40,494 nucleotides of DNA from Lentisphaerota bacterium (lineage in GTDB: Bacteria > Verrucomicrobiota > Kiritimatiellia > UBA8416 > VGWJ01), in NCBI GenBank assembly GCA_016873635.1, contig VGWJ01000023.1:1-40494 (forward strand), given 5' to 3'. The notes under the pieces were generated by a model. That model did not search any database and was not told where the DNA came from. It was given only the letters and a program-made list of their open reading frames with translations. Position 1 is the stretch's first letter. Each line of letters starts with the position of its first letter. Position numbers and translations under genes: made by a program. This document shows, in pieces, positions 32,155-39,873 of this stretch.

Positions 32155-32682
32155 ATGTTCATAGCCGTAGTCACGTATTTTCTGCTGTTCGTCGAAGTCC
32201 TCTGCTGCCTGCTGTTGATCGGCGTGATCCTGCTGCAGCGCTCGCGCAGCCAGGGCGCCGGCCTGGCCTTCGGGGCCGGAATGGGCGAAACGCTGTTCGG
32301 CGCCCAGGCGGGCAACGTTCTTACCAAGACCACCGTGATCCTGGCGGCGGTGTTTCTGCTCAACACCACGTTCCTGGCCTATCTGCAGACCAGGCGCGGC
32401 GGGGCCAAACGGTCGGTGGCCGACAGGATAGAGCCGCTCCCGGCTCCCGCGCCGCCGCGCGCGCCGCCGCAACCCGCGCCGCTGCCCGCGCCGGGCGGCC
32501 CCGTCGCGGGCGAAGGCGAAGTGGCGTGGCCGGCGGCGGAAGACCTCGGCGGGGCCGGGCTCATCGAAGCCCAGCCCGCTCCCGCGGCCGGCGAGGAAGC
32601 CGCGCCGGGCGCGGCCGATGCGCCGCCCGCGGCGGACGCGCCGGCGCCGGCCGACGAGACGGCGCCCACGACGTCCCAATGA
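32155..32682 (+). CDS. secG: SecG preprotein translocase subunit with long Pro/Ala-rich tail
   Basis: A 175-residue SecG homologue. The first ~75 residues are the canonical two-helix protein: helix 1 with TYFLLFVEVLCCLLLIGVIL, the conserved LLQRSRSQGAGLAFGAGMGE loop, then helix 2 (VLTKTTVILAAVFLLNTTF). A tail of about 100 residues rich in proline, alanine and glutamate follows (PAPAPPRAPPQPAPLPAPGG), much longer than in typical SecG. ATG 32155 is preferred because GGGAG lies 6 nt upstream; ATG 32149 is in frame. The tpiA-secG neighbourhood is a common gene order. The next gene starts on its stop codon (ATGA). Confidence 0.87.
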   Translation: MFIAVVTYFLLFVEVLCCLLLIGVILLQRSRSQGAGLAFGAGMGETLFGAQAGNVLTKTTVILAAVFLLNTTFLAYLQTRRGGAKRSVADRIEPLPAPAPPRAPPQPAPLPAPGGPVAGEGEVAWPAAEDLGGAGLIEAQPAPAAGEEAAPGAADAPPAADAPAPADETAPTTSQ

Positions 32683-34589
32683 TGAGGACTATGCGCGCTT
32701 CCGGCACCCGGTCCGCGACGCGCCGGCATACGGTTCCCCCCGCGGCGCTGCGGATCGCCCTGCTTGCCGGCCTGGCCCTTCCCCTCGGCGGGTGCGGCCG
32801 GCCCGGCGCCGGCGACGCCGGCCGGGAGATGGTCCTGTACGGCGTCACGACCGACATCCGCGGCTTCGACCCCGTCAAGGCCGGCGACGTTTCCTCCTCC
32901 ATGGCCATCAGCAAGATCTACGAGGGCCTGCTGCAATACGCGTATCTGGCGCGGCCCTACCGCCTCGAGCCGGCGCTGGCCGCGCGCATGCCCGACGTGT
33001 CGGAAGACGGCCTGGTCTATACCTTCACCGTGCGCCGCGGCATCTTCTTCCAGGACGATCCGTGCTTCACGCAAACCGGCGGGCGCGGCCGCGAGCTGGC
33101 CGCCGAAGACTTCGTCTACGCGATCAAGCGCGTGGCCGATCCCAAGAACGAGGCCACCGGCTACTGGGCCTTCAACAACCGCATCGCGGGGCTGGACGAG
33201 TTCCGCGCCGCCGCGGGGGCCGCGAAGCGGACCGACTACGACGCCGAGGTCGCCGGCCTGCGGGCGACGGACCCGTACACCCTGCGCATCGAGCTGAAGG
33301 AGCCCTATCCGCAGCTCCTGTGGATCCTGGCCATGCACTACGCCTTCGCCATTCCGCGCGAAGCGGTGGAGTGCTACGGCGCCGACTTCCTCAACCACCC
33401 CGTGGGCACCGGCCCGTTCCGGCTCAGGGCCTGGAAACGCAACTACCGCATCGAGTTCGAGCGCAACCCGAAGTGGGCCGAAACCGGGCGCGTCGAGCTC
33501 TACCCCGCGGAGGGCGCGCCCGGCGACGCCGAGGCCGGGCTGCTGGCCGACGCGGGCAAGCCGATCCCGTTCCTCGACCGCATCGTGCAGTACGTCATCG
33601 AGGACGCCTCCACCCAGTGGCTCAAGTTCGTGACCGGCGAACTGGAATCGTCCGGCATCTCCCGCGACAACTGGGACGCGGTGATCACCAGCGACCGCGG
33701 GCTCACGGAAAGCCTGCGCCGCATGGGCGTGCGGCTGGACACGTCGCCCACGCTGGACGTGTACTACATCGGCTTCAACATGGACGATCCGGTCGTGGGC
33801 CGCGGCGCGGACCAGGCGGCCGACCTGCGCCGTCGCAAGCTGCGCCAGGCGCTGAGCTGCGCCTTCAACTCCGGGGAATGGGTGCGGTTCTACAACGACC
33901 GGATCGTGCGCGCCAAGGGCCCGATCCCGCCGGGCGTGGCCGGCTACGACGAGAAGCCGTCGCCCTATCCCTTCGACCTCGAACAGGCGCGCCGTCTGCT
34001 GGCCGAGGCCGGATACCCGGAAGGGGTCGATCCGTCGAGCGGCCAGCGCCTGCGCCTGGTCATGGAGCTGGGCAGCGCCTCGGATCCCGACGTGCGCCAG
34101 TCGGTCGAGCTGACCGTGGACTTCATGCGCCGCATCGGCGTGCTGATCGAGCCCAGCTACAACAACTGGCCCACGTTCCTGGGCAAGATGGAGCGCCGGC
34201 AGTGCCAGCTTTACCGGCTGGGCTGGGTGGCGGATTACCCGGACGCGGAGAATTTCCTGCAGCTCTTCTACGGGCCCAACAGCTCGCCGGGGCCCAACCA
34301 CAGCAACTACGGCAATCCCGAGTTCGACGCGCTCTACGAGAAGGTGCGCGTCATGGCCGACGGCCCGGAGCGCACGGCGCTGTACAAGCGCATGGCCGAC
34401 ATGGTGATCGAGGACTGCCCCTGGATCTTCATGCATCATCCCCGCTCCTACGGGCTGCACCATCACTGGCTCAGGAACAACAAGTCGCACGACTTTCCCT
34501 ACGGCATGGTCAAGTACGTCCGCATCGACACGGCGGCCCGCGAAGAGTGGCGGCGCACGCTGGGGCGCAGGCACTGGCGGAGGCAATAA
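32679..34589 (+). CDS. peptide-type ABC transporter substrate-binding lipoprotein
   Basis: A 636-residue periplasmic binding protein of the family 5 (DppA/OppA) class. The signal sequence ends in the lipobox LGGC, with the cysteine at about residue 39, so it is membrane-anchored. Typical segments are TTDIRGFDPVKAGDVSS, SKIYEGLLQYAYLARP, LEPALAARMPDVSEDGLVYT, AEDFVYAIKRVADPKN, HPVGTGPFRLRAW, RRKLRQALSCAFN, and near the end ADYPDAENFLQLFYGPNS. The ATG overlaps the secG stop (ATGA). It forms a tight cassette with the two permeases downstream. Ligand (oligopeptide, glycan or nickel-type) is not predictable, and no ATPase gene follows. Confidence 0.9.
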   Translation: MMRTMRASGTRSATRRHTVPPAALRIALLAGLALPLGGCGRPGAGDAGREMVLYGVTTDIRGFDPVKAGDVSSSMAISKIYEGLLQYAYLARPYRLEPALAARMPDVSEDGLVYTFTVRRGIFFQDDPCFTQTGGRGRELAAEDFVYAIKRVADPKNEATGYWAFNNRIAGLDEFRAAAGAAKRTDYDAEVAGLRATDPYTLRIELKEPYPQLLWILAMHYAFAIPREAVECYGADFLNHPVGTGPFRLRAWKRNYRIEFERNPKWAETGRVELYPAEGAPGDAEAGLLADAGKPIPFLDRIVQYVIEDASTQWLKFVTGELESSGISRDNWDAVITSDRGLTESLRRMGVRLDTSPTLDVYYIGFNMDDPVVGRGADQAADLRRRKLRQALSCAFNSGEWVRFYNDRIVRAKGPIPPGVAGYDEKPSPYPFDLEQARRLLAEAGYPEGVDPSSGQRLRLVMELGSASDPDVRQSVELTVDFMRRIGVLIEPSYNNWPTFLGKMERRQCQLYRLGWVADYPDAENFLQLFYGPNSSPGPNHSNYGNPEFDALYEKVRVMADGPERTALYKRMADMVIEDCPWIFMHHPRSYGLHHHWLRNNKSHDFPYGMVKYVRIDTAAREEWRRTLGRRHWRRQ

Positions 34590-34590
34590 C

Positions 34591-35922
34591 GTGCTGCGGT
34601 ACATCGTCAGGCGCACGCTCTACATGATTCCGACCGTTTTCGGGGTCATTGTGGCGACCTTCCTCCTCTTCAACTGGGTCGGCGGCGATCCGGCCATGAT
34701 GAAACTGGGCAAGAACGCCTCGCCGCGGCTGCTGGAGGACTTCGACGCGCAGCGCGGCTACAACAAGCCGCTGCTGTGGGGGCACTGGGGCACCACCCGG
34801 GCGTTCGCCGACGCGGACTTCGCGCGGTCGGCCGGCGCCTGGCGCGACGTGGCGGGCGCGGAGCACCGGCCGGAGGCCGGCAGCCTGGTCGTGCGCGACG
34901 GCGTCGAAGCGGTCGTGCCGCTGGCGTTCGACCTGTACCCCGGCGAAACGTACCGCTGGCTGATCGCGTACCGCCTGCCCGCCGGCCGGGCGGAGTTCGT
35001 CGTGCGCGGCGCCGCGGACGGCGCGCGGAGCGTGGCGCTGGCGCCGTCCTCCGCCTGGCGCGCCGCGCGCCTTGATTTCCGCCCGGGGGCCGACGCGGGC
35101 GAACTCGCCTGCGCCGTGCGGGCCGGCGGCGGCGACCTGGAACTGCGCGCCCTGCGCCTGCGCCGCGGCGTGGCGCACGCCTTCGATTCCCAGCTCTGGT
35201 TCTACCTCCGGCAGCTGGCGCGGCTGGACTTCGGCGCGTCGCACGAAACCAACCAGCGCGTGTCCACCATGATCCGGGACGGGCTGCTGCCTTCCCTGGC
35301 GCTCACCGTGCCCATGTTCATCGCCGGCCTCCTGACGGCCGTCACGCTGGCCCTGCTGTGCGCCTTCTTCCGGAACTCGCCCGTGGACCGGTTTTTCGTG
35401 GTGCTGGGCGTGATCCTCATGAGCGTGAACTACATCGTGTGGATCGTGCTGGGGCAGTACGTGCTCGGCTACGGCGTGCGCCTGTTTCCCGTGTGGGGCT
35501 TCGAGTCCTGGCGCTACCTCGTGCTGCCGTGCCTGATCGGCGTGGTGAGCGGGCTGGGCAGCGAGCTGCGTTTCTACCGCACGGTGATGCTGGACGAGAT
35601 GTACCGCGACTACGTGCGCACGGCTTTCGCCAAGGGCGTCGGCCGGCGCGGCGTGCTGTTCCGCCACGTGCTCAAGAACGCCATGATCCCCATCCTGACC
35701 GGCGTGGTCATGGCGATCCCCTTCCTGTACACCGGCAGCCTGCTGCTGGAGACGTTCTTCGGCATCCCGGGCCTGGGCCGCATGGGCGTCAACGCGCTGA
35801 ACAGCTCCGACGTGGACGTCATCCGCGCGCTGGTCTTCGTGGGCGCGATGATCTACGTGGTCGCGCACCTCATTACGGACATCTCCTATGCGCTGGTTGA
35901 CCCGAGGGTAAGGCTGCAATGA
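34591..35922 (+). CDS. DppB/OppB-like ABC permease with a large extracytoplasmic insertion
   Basis: A 443-residue permease. Helix 1 (YMIPTVFGVIVATFLLFNWV) and the C-terminal membrane half are normal, with helices from about residue 235 and the ATPase-contact EAA loop around RTAFAKGVGRRGVLFRHVLK. Between them, about residues 67-198 form an extra domain of roughly 130 residues, inserted after YNKPLLWGHWG and ending before DSQLWFYLRQLARLDFGAS. The insert is rich in beta strands (VPLAFDLYPGETYRWLIAYR, ELACAVRAGGGDLELRALRL) and resembles a jelly-roll or carbohydrate-binding fold. By topology it faces the periplasm. Normal DppB-type proteins have about 310-340 residues. GTG 34591 starts two bases after the previous stop. 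Confidence 0.87.
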   Translation: MLRYIVRRTLYMIPTVFGVIVATFLLFNWVGGDPAMMKLGKNASPRLLEDFDAQRGYNKPLLWGHWGTTRAFADADFARSAGAWRDVAGAEHRPEAGSLVVRDGVEAVVPLAFDLYPGETYRWLIAYRLPAGRAEFVVRGAADGARSVALAPSSAWRAARLDFRPGADAGELACAVRAGGGDLELRALRLRRGVAHAFDSQLWFYLRQLARLDFGASHETNQRVSTMIRDGLLPSLALTVPMFIAGLLTAVTLALLCAFFRNSPVDRFFVVLGVILMSVNYIVWIVLGQYVLGYGVRLFPVWGFESWRYLVLPCLIGVVSGLGSELRFYRTVMLDEMYRDYVRTAFAKGVGRRGVLFRHVLKNAMIPILTGVVMAIPFLYTGSLLLETFFGIPGLGRMGVNALNSSDVDVIRALVFVGAMIYVVAHLITDISYALVDPRVRLQ

Positions 35923-36878
35923 GACCGTCGCATTCGCTGTGGGCCGACGCCTGGCGCCAGCTCAGGCGCAACCGCCTGGCCATGTTCTGCCTCTGGCTGA
36001 TCGGCGCCTTTGCCTGCGTCGCGATCTACGGCCAGGTCGTCTACTGGCGCTACCGCATTCTCGACGCGCCGGCGCCGCCGGCCCTGGCGCCGGTCAAGGC
36101 CGTGTTCGTCAAGGTCCTGATGGCCGAGCGCGTGGCCGGCCGGGTGGCGCCCTACAACCGGCAGGATCTCGGCCGGCAGTATTCCCCGCCGAGCTGGAAG
36201 CATCCCATGGGGACCGACGGGCTGGGGCGCGACGTCTGTCAGCGCGTGATCCAGGGCGTGCGCATCGCCTTCCAGGTGGGGATCGTCACTTCGCTGATCG
36301 CCATCCCCATCGGCGTGCTGCTGGGCTGCCTGGCCGGCTATTTCGGCGGGTGGCTGGACGACGTCGTGGTCTGGATCTACTCGATCTTCGCCTGCATGCC
36401 GACGCTGCTTTTCATTCTGGCGATCGCCATGATGGTGGGCCGGGGCCTGCTCGGCGTCTACCTGGGGATCGGCCTGACCACCTGGGTCGGCCTGTGCCGC
36501 CTGATCCGCGCGGAGGTCATGAAACACAAGCAGCGCACCTACGTGCAGGCGGCGCGGGCGCTGGGCGTCGGTCACTACCGCATTCTCTTCAGGCACATTC
36601 TGCCCAACGTGTTCCATATCGTCATCATCACCTTCTCCCTGCGCTTTCCCGCCGCGATCGGCACGGAGGTGATCATGAGCTTTCTCGGCATCGGCGTGCA
36701 GGGCGAACCGTCCTGGGGCGTCATGATCAGCAACGCGCGGCTGCGCCTCTGGTACGGCGTATGGTGGGAGCTGGCGTTCACGACGGCGGCCATCTTCCTG
36801 GTGGTGCTGGCCTTCAACCTGTTCGGCGACGCGCTGCGCGACGCGCTGGACCCCCGGTTGCGGACGCAGCGGGAGTAG
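35919..36878 (+). CDS. DppC/OppC-like ABC permease
   Basis: A 319-residue permease, the usual partner of the DppB-like protein. It has an N-terminal helix (NRLAMFCLWLIGAFACVAIY), the conserved HPMGTDGLGRDVCQRVIQGV, five further helices, the EAA loop VQAARALGVGHYRILFRHIL and the C-terminal ALDPRLR. Length is normal and no insertion is seen. Its ATG overlaps the stop of the previous gene. The two cognate ATPases (DppD/DppF type) are absent: the next gene is dxs. They must be encoded elsewhere or shared with another transporter. Confidence 0.9.
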   Translation: MRPSHSLWADAWRQLRRNRLAMFCLWLIGAFACVAIYGQVVYWRYRILDAPAPPALAPVKAVFVKVLMAERVAGRVAPYNRQDLGRQYSPPSWKHPMGTDGLGRDVCQRVIQGVRIAFQVGIVTSLIAIPIGVLLGCLAGYFGGWLDDVVVWIYSIFACMPTLLFILAIAMMVGRGLLGVYLGIGLTTWVGLCRLIRAEVMKHKQRTYVQAARALGVGHYRILFRHILPNVFHIVIITFSLRFPAAIGTEVIMSFLGIGVQGEPSWGVMISNARLRLWYGVWWELAFTTAAIFLVVLAFNLFGDALRDALDPRLRTQRE

Positions 36879-36886
36879 GAGTGTGT

Positions 36887-36912
36887 TCAGGTGTCAGGTG
36901 TCAGGTGTCAGG
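36887..36912 (+). repeat. heptanucleotide tandem repeat, TCAGGTG units
   Basis: TCAGGTG is repeated three times exactly (36887-36893, 36894-36900, 36901-36907), followed by a partial copy TCAGGA. AAACCTGG right after could pair with the last CAGG to form a small hairpin. It fills most of the 68-nt gap between the ABC permease and dxs. Confidence 0.85.
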
Positions 36913-36946
36913 AAACCTGGCGGCGGTCGACGAAGCGTCGGAGTGA

Positions 36947-38887
36947 ATGACCGTGAGCAGCGCGCTTGAAAAGATCAACAGCCCCGCCGACCTTGCCGGC
37001 CTCTCGAAGGACGAGCTGACGCAACTGGCCGGCGAGATCCGTTCGCTGATCATCGGCACCGTGAGCCGCACGGGCGGACACCTTGCCGCCAACCTGGGCG
37101 CCGTGGAGCTGACCATCGCGCTGCTGAGAGTTTTCGCGCCGCCGCGCGACAAGATCCTGTGGGACGTCAGCCACCAGACATACGCCTACAAGATCCTCAC
37201 GGGACGCAGGGATCGGTTCGCGACCCTGCGCCAGTACGGCGGGATCTCGGGGTTCCTGCGGCGCGACGAAAGCGAGTATGACGTGTTCGGCGCCGGCCAT
37301 TCCGGGACCGCGCTCTCGGCCGCGCTGGGCATGGCCGTGGCGCGCGACCGCGCCGGCGGCGACGAGCACATCGTCGCCGTGGTGGGCGACGGATCGGCCG
37401 GCAACGGCATCGTCTACGAGGCTCTGAACAACGTGGCCGCGTCCACGGGGCGCGTCGTCGTCGTGCTCAACGACAACGAGATGTCCATCGCGGCCAACGT
37501 GGGCTCCATGTCCGCCTACCTCGGCAAGCTGCTGGCGAACCCGCGCTACAACCGCTGGAAGAAATCCGTCGAATCCGTCGCGACCACCTGGCTGCGCATG
37601 GGCTGGCTGCGCGCGGCGTACTACCGGGTGGAAGAGGCGATCAAGGGCCTGTTCCTGCGCAGCGTCATGTTCGAGGAGTTCGGGCTGCGCTATATCGGTC
37701 CGGTCGACGGACACAACCTGGACGCGTTGATCGACTCGCTGCGCGTCGCGCGCGACTACGGGCGCCCGATCCTGGTGCACGTCACCACGCGCAAGGGCAG
37801 GGGCTACCTGCCGGCCGAGGAGCACCCCGAGAAATGGCACGGGACGTCCGCCTTCGACGTGGCCACCGGCGAAGCCGCGGGGAAGGCCGCCCGGCCGTCC
37901 TATTCCGAGGTCTTCGGCGCGGTCATGCAGCGGCTCGCGGCCGCGGATCGGCGCGTGGTGTTGCTGACCGCGGCCATGCGCGCGGGCACCGGGCTGGCGG
38001 GCTACGCCAAGGCGTTTCCGGACCGGTTCTTCGACGTGGGCATCTCCGAGGAGCACGCCGTGGTCTTCGCGGCGGGGCTGGCCGCGGGCGGCTACCGGCC
38101 GGTCTTCGCGGTCTATTCGACTTTCGCCCAGCGGGCGGTGGACTGCGTGATCCACGACGTGTGCCTGCAGAACCTGCCGGTGGTGTTCTGCCTGGATCGC
38201 GCCGGCGTGGTGGGTGACGACGGGCCCACGCACCACGGCGTCTTCGATATCGCCCTCTTCCGCGCGGTGCCGAACCTGACGATCATGCAGCCGGCCGACG
38301 AGGTCGAGCTGGCGCGCATGCTGCGCACGGCGCTGCGCATGCAAACGCCGGCCGTGATCCGCTATCCGCGCGGCGCCGGGCCCGGCCTGTCCGTTCCGGA
38401 AACCCCGGAAGAGATCGAGATCGGAAAAGCCGAAGTGCGCCTGGCCCCGCGGACGGACGGCGGGGCGGCCGACGTCTGGATCTGGGCGCTGGGCGGCATG
38501 CTGCCCGTCGCCGAGGATGCCGCCGCGCGGCTGGCCGGACAGGGGCCGGACTCAGACGACGCGAGGGAGCGGCCGCGGGCCGGTCGCCTGAAGGCGGGCG
38601 TGGTCAACGCGCGCTTCGTCAAGCCGCTGGATGAGGAACTGCTGGCCCGGCAGTGCCGGGGCGCGCGCGTGATCGCGACCATCGAGGACGGCGTGGCCGA
38701 CGGCGGCTTCGGTTCCGCCGTGGCTGAGGCGCTGACGCGCCTTGGATATGCGGGCCGCATGCTGCGTTTCGGATGGCCGGACCGTTTCGTGCCCCATGGG
38801 CCCGCCGAGGTGCTGCGCGAAGAGGCCGGCCTGACCGGCGCGGCCGTGGCGCGGGCGATTGCCGGGGTGTGCGGCGAACCGCGCTGA
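36947..38887 (+). CDS. dxs: 1-deoxy-D-xylulose-5-phosphate synthase
   Basis: A 646-residue thiamine-diphosphate enzyme that condenses pyruvate and glyceraldehyde-3-phosphate, the first step of the MEP isoprenoid pathway. Recognisable parts are SRTGGHLAANLGAVELTIAL, DKILWDVSHQTYAYKILTGR, the diphosphate/metal motif VVGDGSAGNG followed by NDNEMSIAANVG, and FGLRYIGPVDGHN. The second transketolase-like half has DVGISEEHAVVFAAGLA and DRAGVVGDDGPTHHG, and the C-terminal domain has VVNARFVKPLDEELL. A short charged insertion (PDSDDARERPRAGR) precedes that last motif. The GDG motif differs from the usual GDGALTGG, but all key parts are present. It is separated from the upstream permease by a heptamer repeat and may have its own promoter, which I could not find. 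Confidence 0.93.
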   Translation: MTVSSALEKINSPADLAGLSKDELTQLAGEIRSLIIGTVSRTGGHLAANLGAVELTIALLRVFAPPRDKILWDVSHQTYAYKILTGRRDRFATLRQYGGISGFLRRDESEYDVFGAGHSGTALSAALGMAVARDRAGGDEHIVAVVGDGSAGNGIVYEALNNVAASTGRVVVVLNDNEMSIAANVGSMSAYLGKLLANPRYNRWKKSVESVATTWLRMGWLRAAYYRVEEAIKGLFLRSVMFEEFGLRYIGPVDGHNLDALIDSLRVARDYGRPILVHVTTRKGRGYLPAEEHPEKWHGTSAFDVATGEAAGKAARPSYSEVFGAVMQRLAAADRRVVLLTAAMRAGTGLAGYAKAFPDRFFDVGISEEHAVVFAAGLAAGGYRPVFAVYSTFAQRAVDCVIHDVCLQNLPVVFCLDRAGVVGDDGPTHHGVFDIALFRAVPNLTIMQPADEVELARMLRTALRMQTPAVIRYPRGAGPGLSVPETPEEIEIGKAEVRLAPRTDGGAADVWIWALGGMLPVAEDAAARLAGQGPDSDDARERPRAGRLKAGVVNARFVKPLDEELLARQCRGARVIATIEDGVADGGFGSAVAEALTRLGYAGRMLRFGWPDRFVPHGPAEVLREEAGLTGAAVARAIAGVCGEPR

Positions 38888-38917
38888 TTCGACCGGACGA
38901 AAGAACTTGCGTTTCGG

Positions 38918-38934
38918 ACATCTGTACATGATGT
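38918..38934. promoter_or_regulatory. YefM-YoeB operator-like palindrome with TGTACA core
   Basis: TGTACA (38923-38928) sits in an imperfect palindrome ACATC-TGTACA-TGATGT. The yefM-yoeB operator of E. coli is known to be built on repeats with a TGTACA core. It lies 13 nt before the antitoxin start, where the complex would block its own transcription. Confidence 0.6.
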
Positions 38935-38941
38935 TGTCCAT

Positions 38942-39199
38942 GTGAAAGCGATCACCTATACCGCGGCCAGGGAAAACCTTGCGGATACAATGCAGCGCGT
39001 CTGCGAGGATCACGCACCGGTCGTCATTACTCGGCGTCGCGATCAGGCCGTCGTCATGATGGCGCTGGAGGACTACGAGGCACTCGAGGAGACCTCGTAT
39101 CTCCTCCGTAGCCCGCGAAATGCGAAACGACTCCGGGAGGCGGTTGACCAGCTCCGCCGCGGCAAGGGAACCGAACGAAAGCTCCCGGTGCTCGAGTGA
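38942..39199 (+). CDS. yefM: YefM/Phd-type antitoxin
   Basis: An 85-residue antitoxin. The N-terminal MKAITYTAARENLADTMQRV is the DNA-binding and dimerisation domain of the Phd/YefM family, with VVITRRRDQAVVMMALEDYE typical of it; the C-terminal region (LLRSPRNAKRLREAVDQLRR) would wrap the toxin. The start is GTG 38942, two bases into an ATG that is immediately followed by a stop. It overlaps the toxin gene by 4 nt (GTGA). It represses its own operon, consistent with the TGTACA palindrome upstream. The visibly lower GC of this region suggests acquisition. Confidence 0.93.
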   Translation: MKAITYTAARENLADTMQRVCEDHAPVVITRRRDQAVVMMALEDYEALEETSYLLRSPRNAKRLREAVDQLRRGKGTERKLPVLE

Positions 39200-39450
39200 A
39201 GATCGTGTTCGCGGACCGTGGGTGGGGAGACTTCACCCATTGGGTCGAGAATGACCGCAAGATCGCGGCGCGCATCGTTCGCCTCATCAAGGACATCGAG
39301 CGGGAACCGTTCGAAGGGCTGGGCAAGCCGGAGCCACTGCGACATGACCTGACCGGTTTCTGGTCCAGACGCATTACGGACGAGCACCGCCTGGTGTACG
39401 CCGTTGACAAAGATCGGGTGCTGATCGCCCAAGCGCGGTATCACTATTAG
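39196..39450 (+). CDS. yoeB: YoeB-type ribosome-dependent mRNA endonuclease toxin
   Basis: An 84-residue toxin of the Txe/YoeB family, which cuts mRNA in the ribosomal A site. The fold markers are ADRGWGDFTHWVENDRKIAA at the N terminus, PFEGLGKPEPLRHDLTGFWS with the catalytic Glu, SRRITDEHRLVYAV with the catalytic Arg, and the C-terminal ARYHY with the catalytic His. All active-site residues appear intact, so the toxin is probably functional. It starts with GTG 39196 inside the antitoxin's stop region, the usual coupling for this pair. Confidence 0.94.
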   Translation: MKIVFADRGWGDFTHWVENDRKIAARIVRLIKDIEREPFEGLGKPEPLRHDLTGFWSRRITDEHRLVYAVDKDRVLIAQARYHY

Positions 39451-39530
39451 CCTAGGCAACGTGTTCTTGAACCGGTCGGCCCACAGATGCCCTCTTCTGC
39501 GTCTGAGGCCGGGTGCAGGGGACTATTTGC

Positions 39531-39578
39531 CTGGCACCGGTTCGTGCGGTTGGGCTGGCACCGGTTGGGCCCGGTTGC
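39531..39578 (+). repeat. imperfect 24-nt direct repeat downstream of the toxin gene
   Basis: CTGGCACCGGTT occurs at 39531-39542 and 39555-39566, within two adjacent 24-nt units whose second halves (ending GGTTGGG and GGTTGCC) also resemble each other. No gene is seen from 39451 to 39636; this repeat is the main structure there. Confidence 0.6.
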
Positions 39579-39602
39579 CGCGTGCTGTCGCTTCGGCAGC
39601 GG

Positions 39603-39631
39603 TTGCAGTCTTTCAGAGCCTGTGGCACAAT
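39603..39631 (+). promoter_or_regulatory. weak candidate promoter before the small-protein module
   Basis: TTGCAG (39603-39608), a 17-nt spacer and CACAAT (39626-39631) give four of six matches in each hexamer. The start of translation at 39637 would be nearly leaderless. It is the only promoter-like pair between the toxin gene and the next module. Confidence 0.3.
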
Positions 39632-39636
39632 GCGGT

Positions 39637-39873
39637 GTGGATGAGTTCACCGTCATTGGTGAGATCACGGATATCGAGCCGATCGCCTGAGGAATGGGCG
39701 TTCGGGATCGCGTTCGCCTGAACCGGGTGTACGGCCACGCCCGGTGGCGCAAACTCAAGGGCCAAGCGATGATTCGCCTCCGCACGGGCCACGTGCGGAG
39801 AGCGGAATTGCACTGGTATGAGGCGCATGGTGTTGGCCGGCGTGAGATGAAGCGAAAGTACTATCTGGAATGA
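39637..39873 (+). pseudogene. small conserved protein split by an in-frame TGA
   Basis: From GTG 39637 one frame reads FTVIGEITDIEPIA, then TGA (39688-39690), then GMGVRDRVRLNRVYG and onward to AELHWYEAHGVGRREMKRK, ending at 39873. Small proteins I recall from cyanobacteria and other phyla have the same shape without the stop: a GEIxxIExIA start, GxGIR, WRKLKG in the middle and a closing LHWYEAHGIG. The stop falls on a single position of that pattern, so the gene looks like one unit with a nonsense change. A 59-residue product from ATG 39694 is still possible. The end overlaps the next gene (ATGA). I know no function for this family and could not verify the match. Confidence 0.5.

Noticed and set aside
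32379..34616. Minus-strand frame of about 745 codons opposite the ABC binding protein
   Set aside because: Antisense shadow; the plus strand has signal peptide, lipobox and family motifs.
39688..39690. TGA as a selenocysteine codon in the small split gene
   Set aside because: No selenoprotein family match, no visible SECIS-like hairpin right after it and no Cys at that place in the pattern I recall; nonsense change is simpler.
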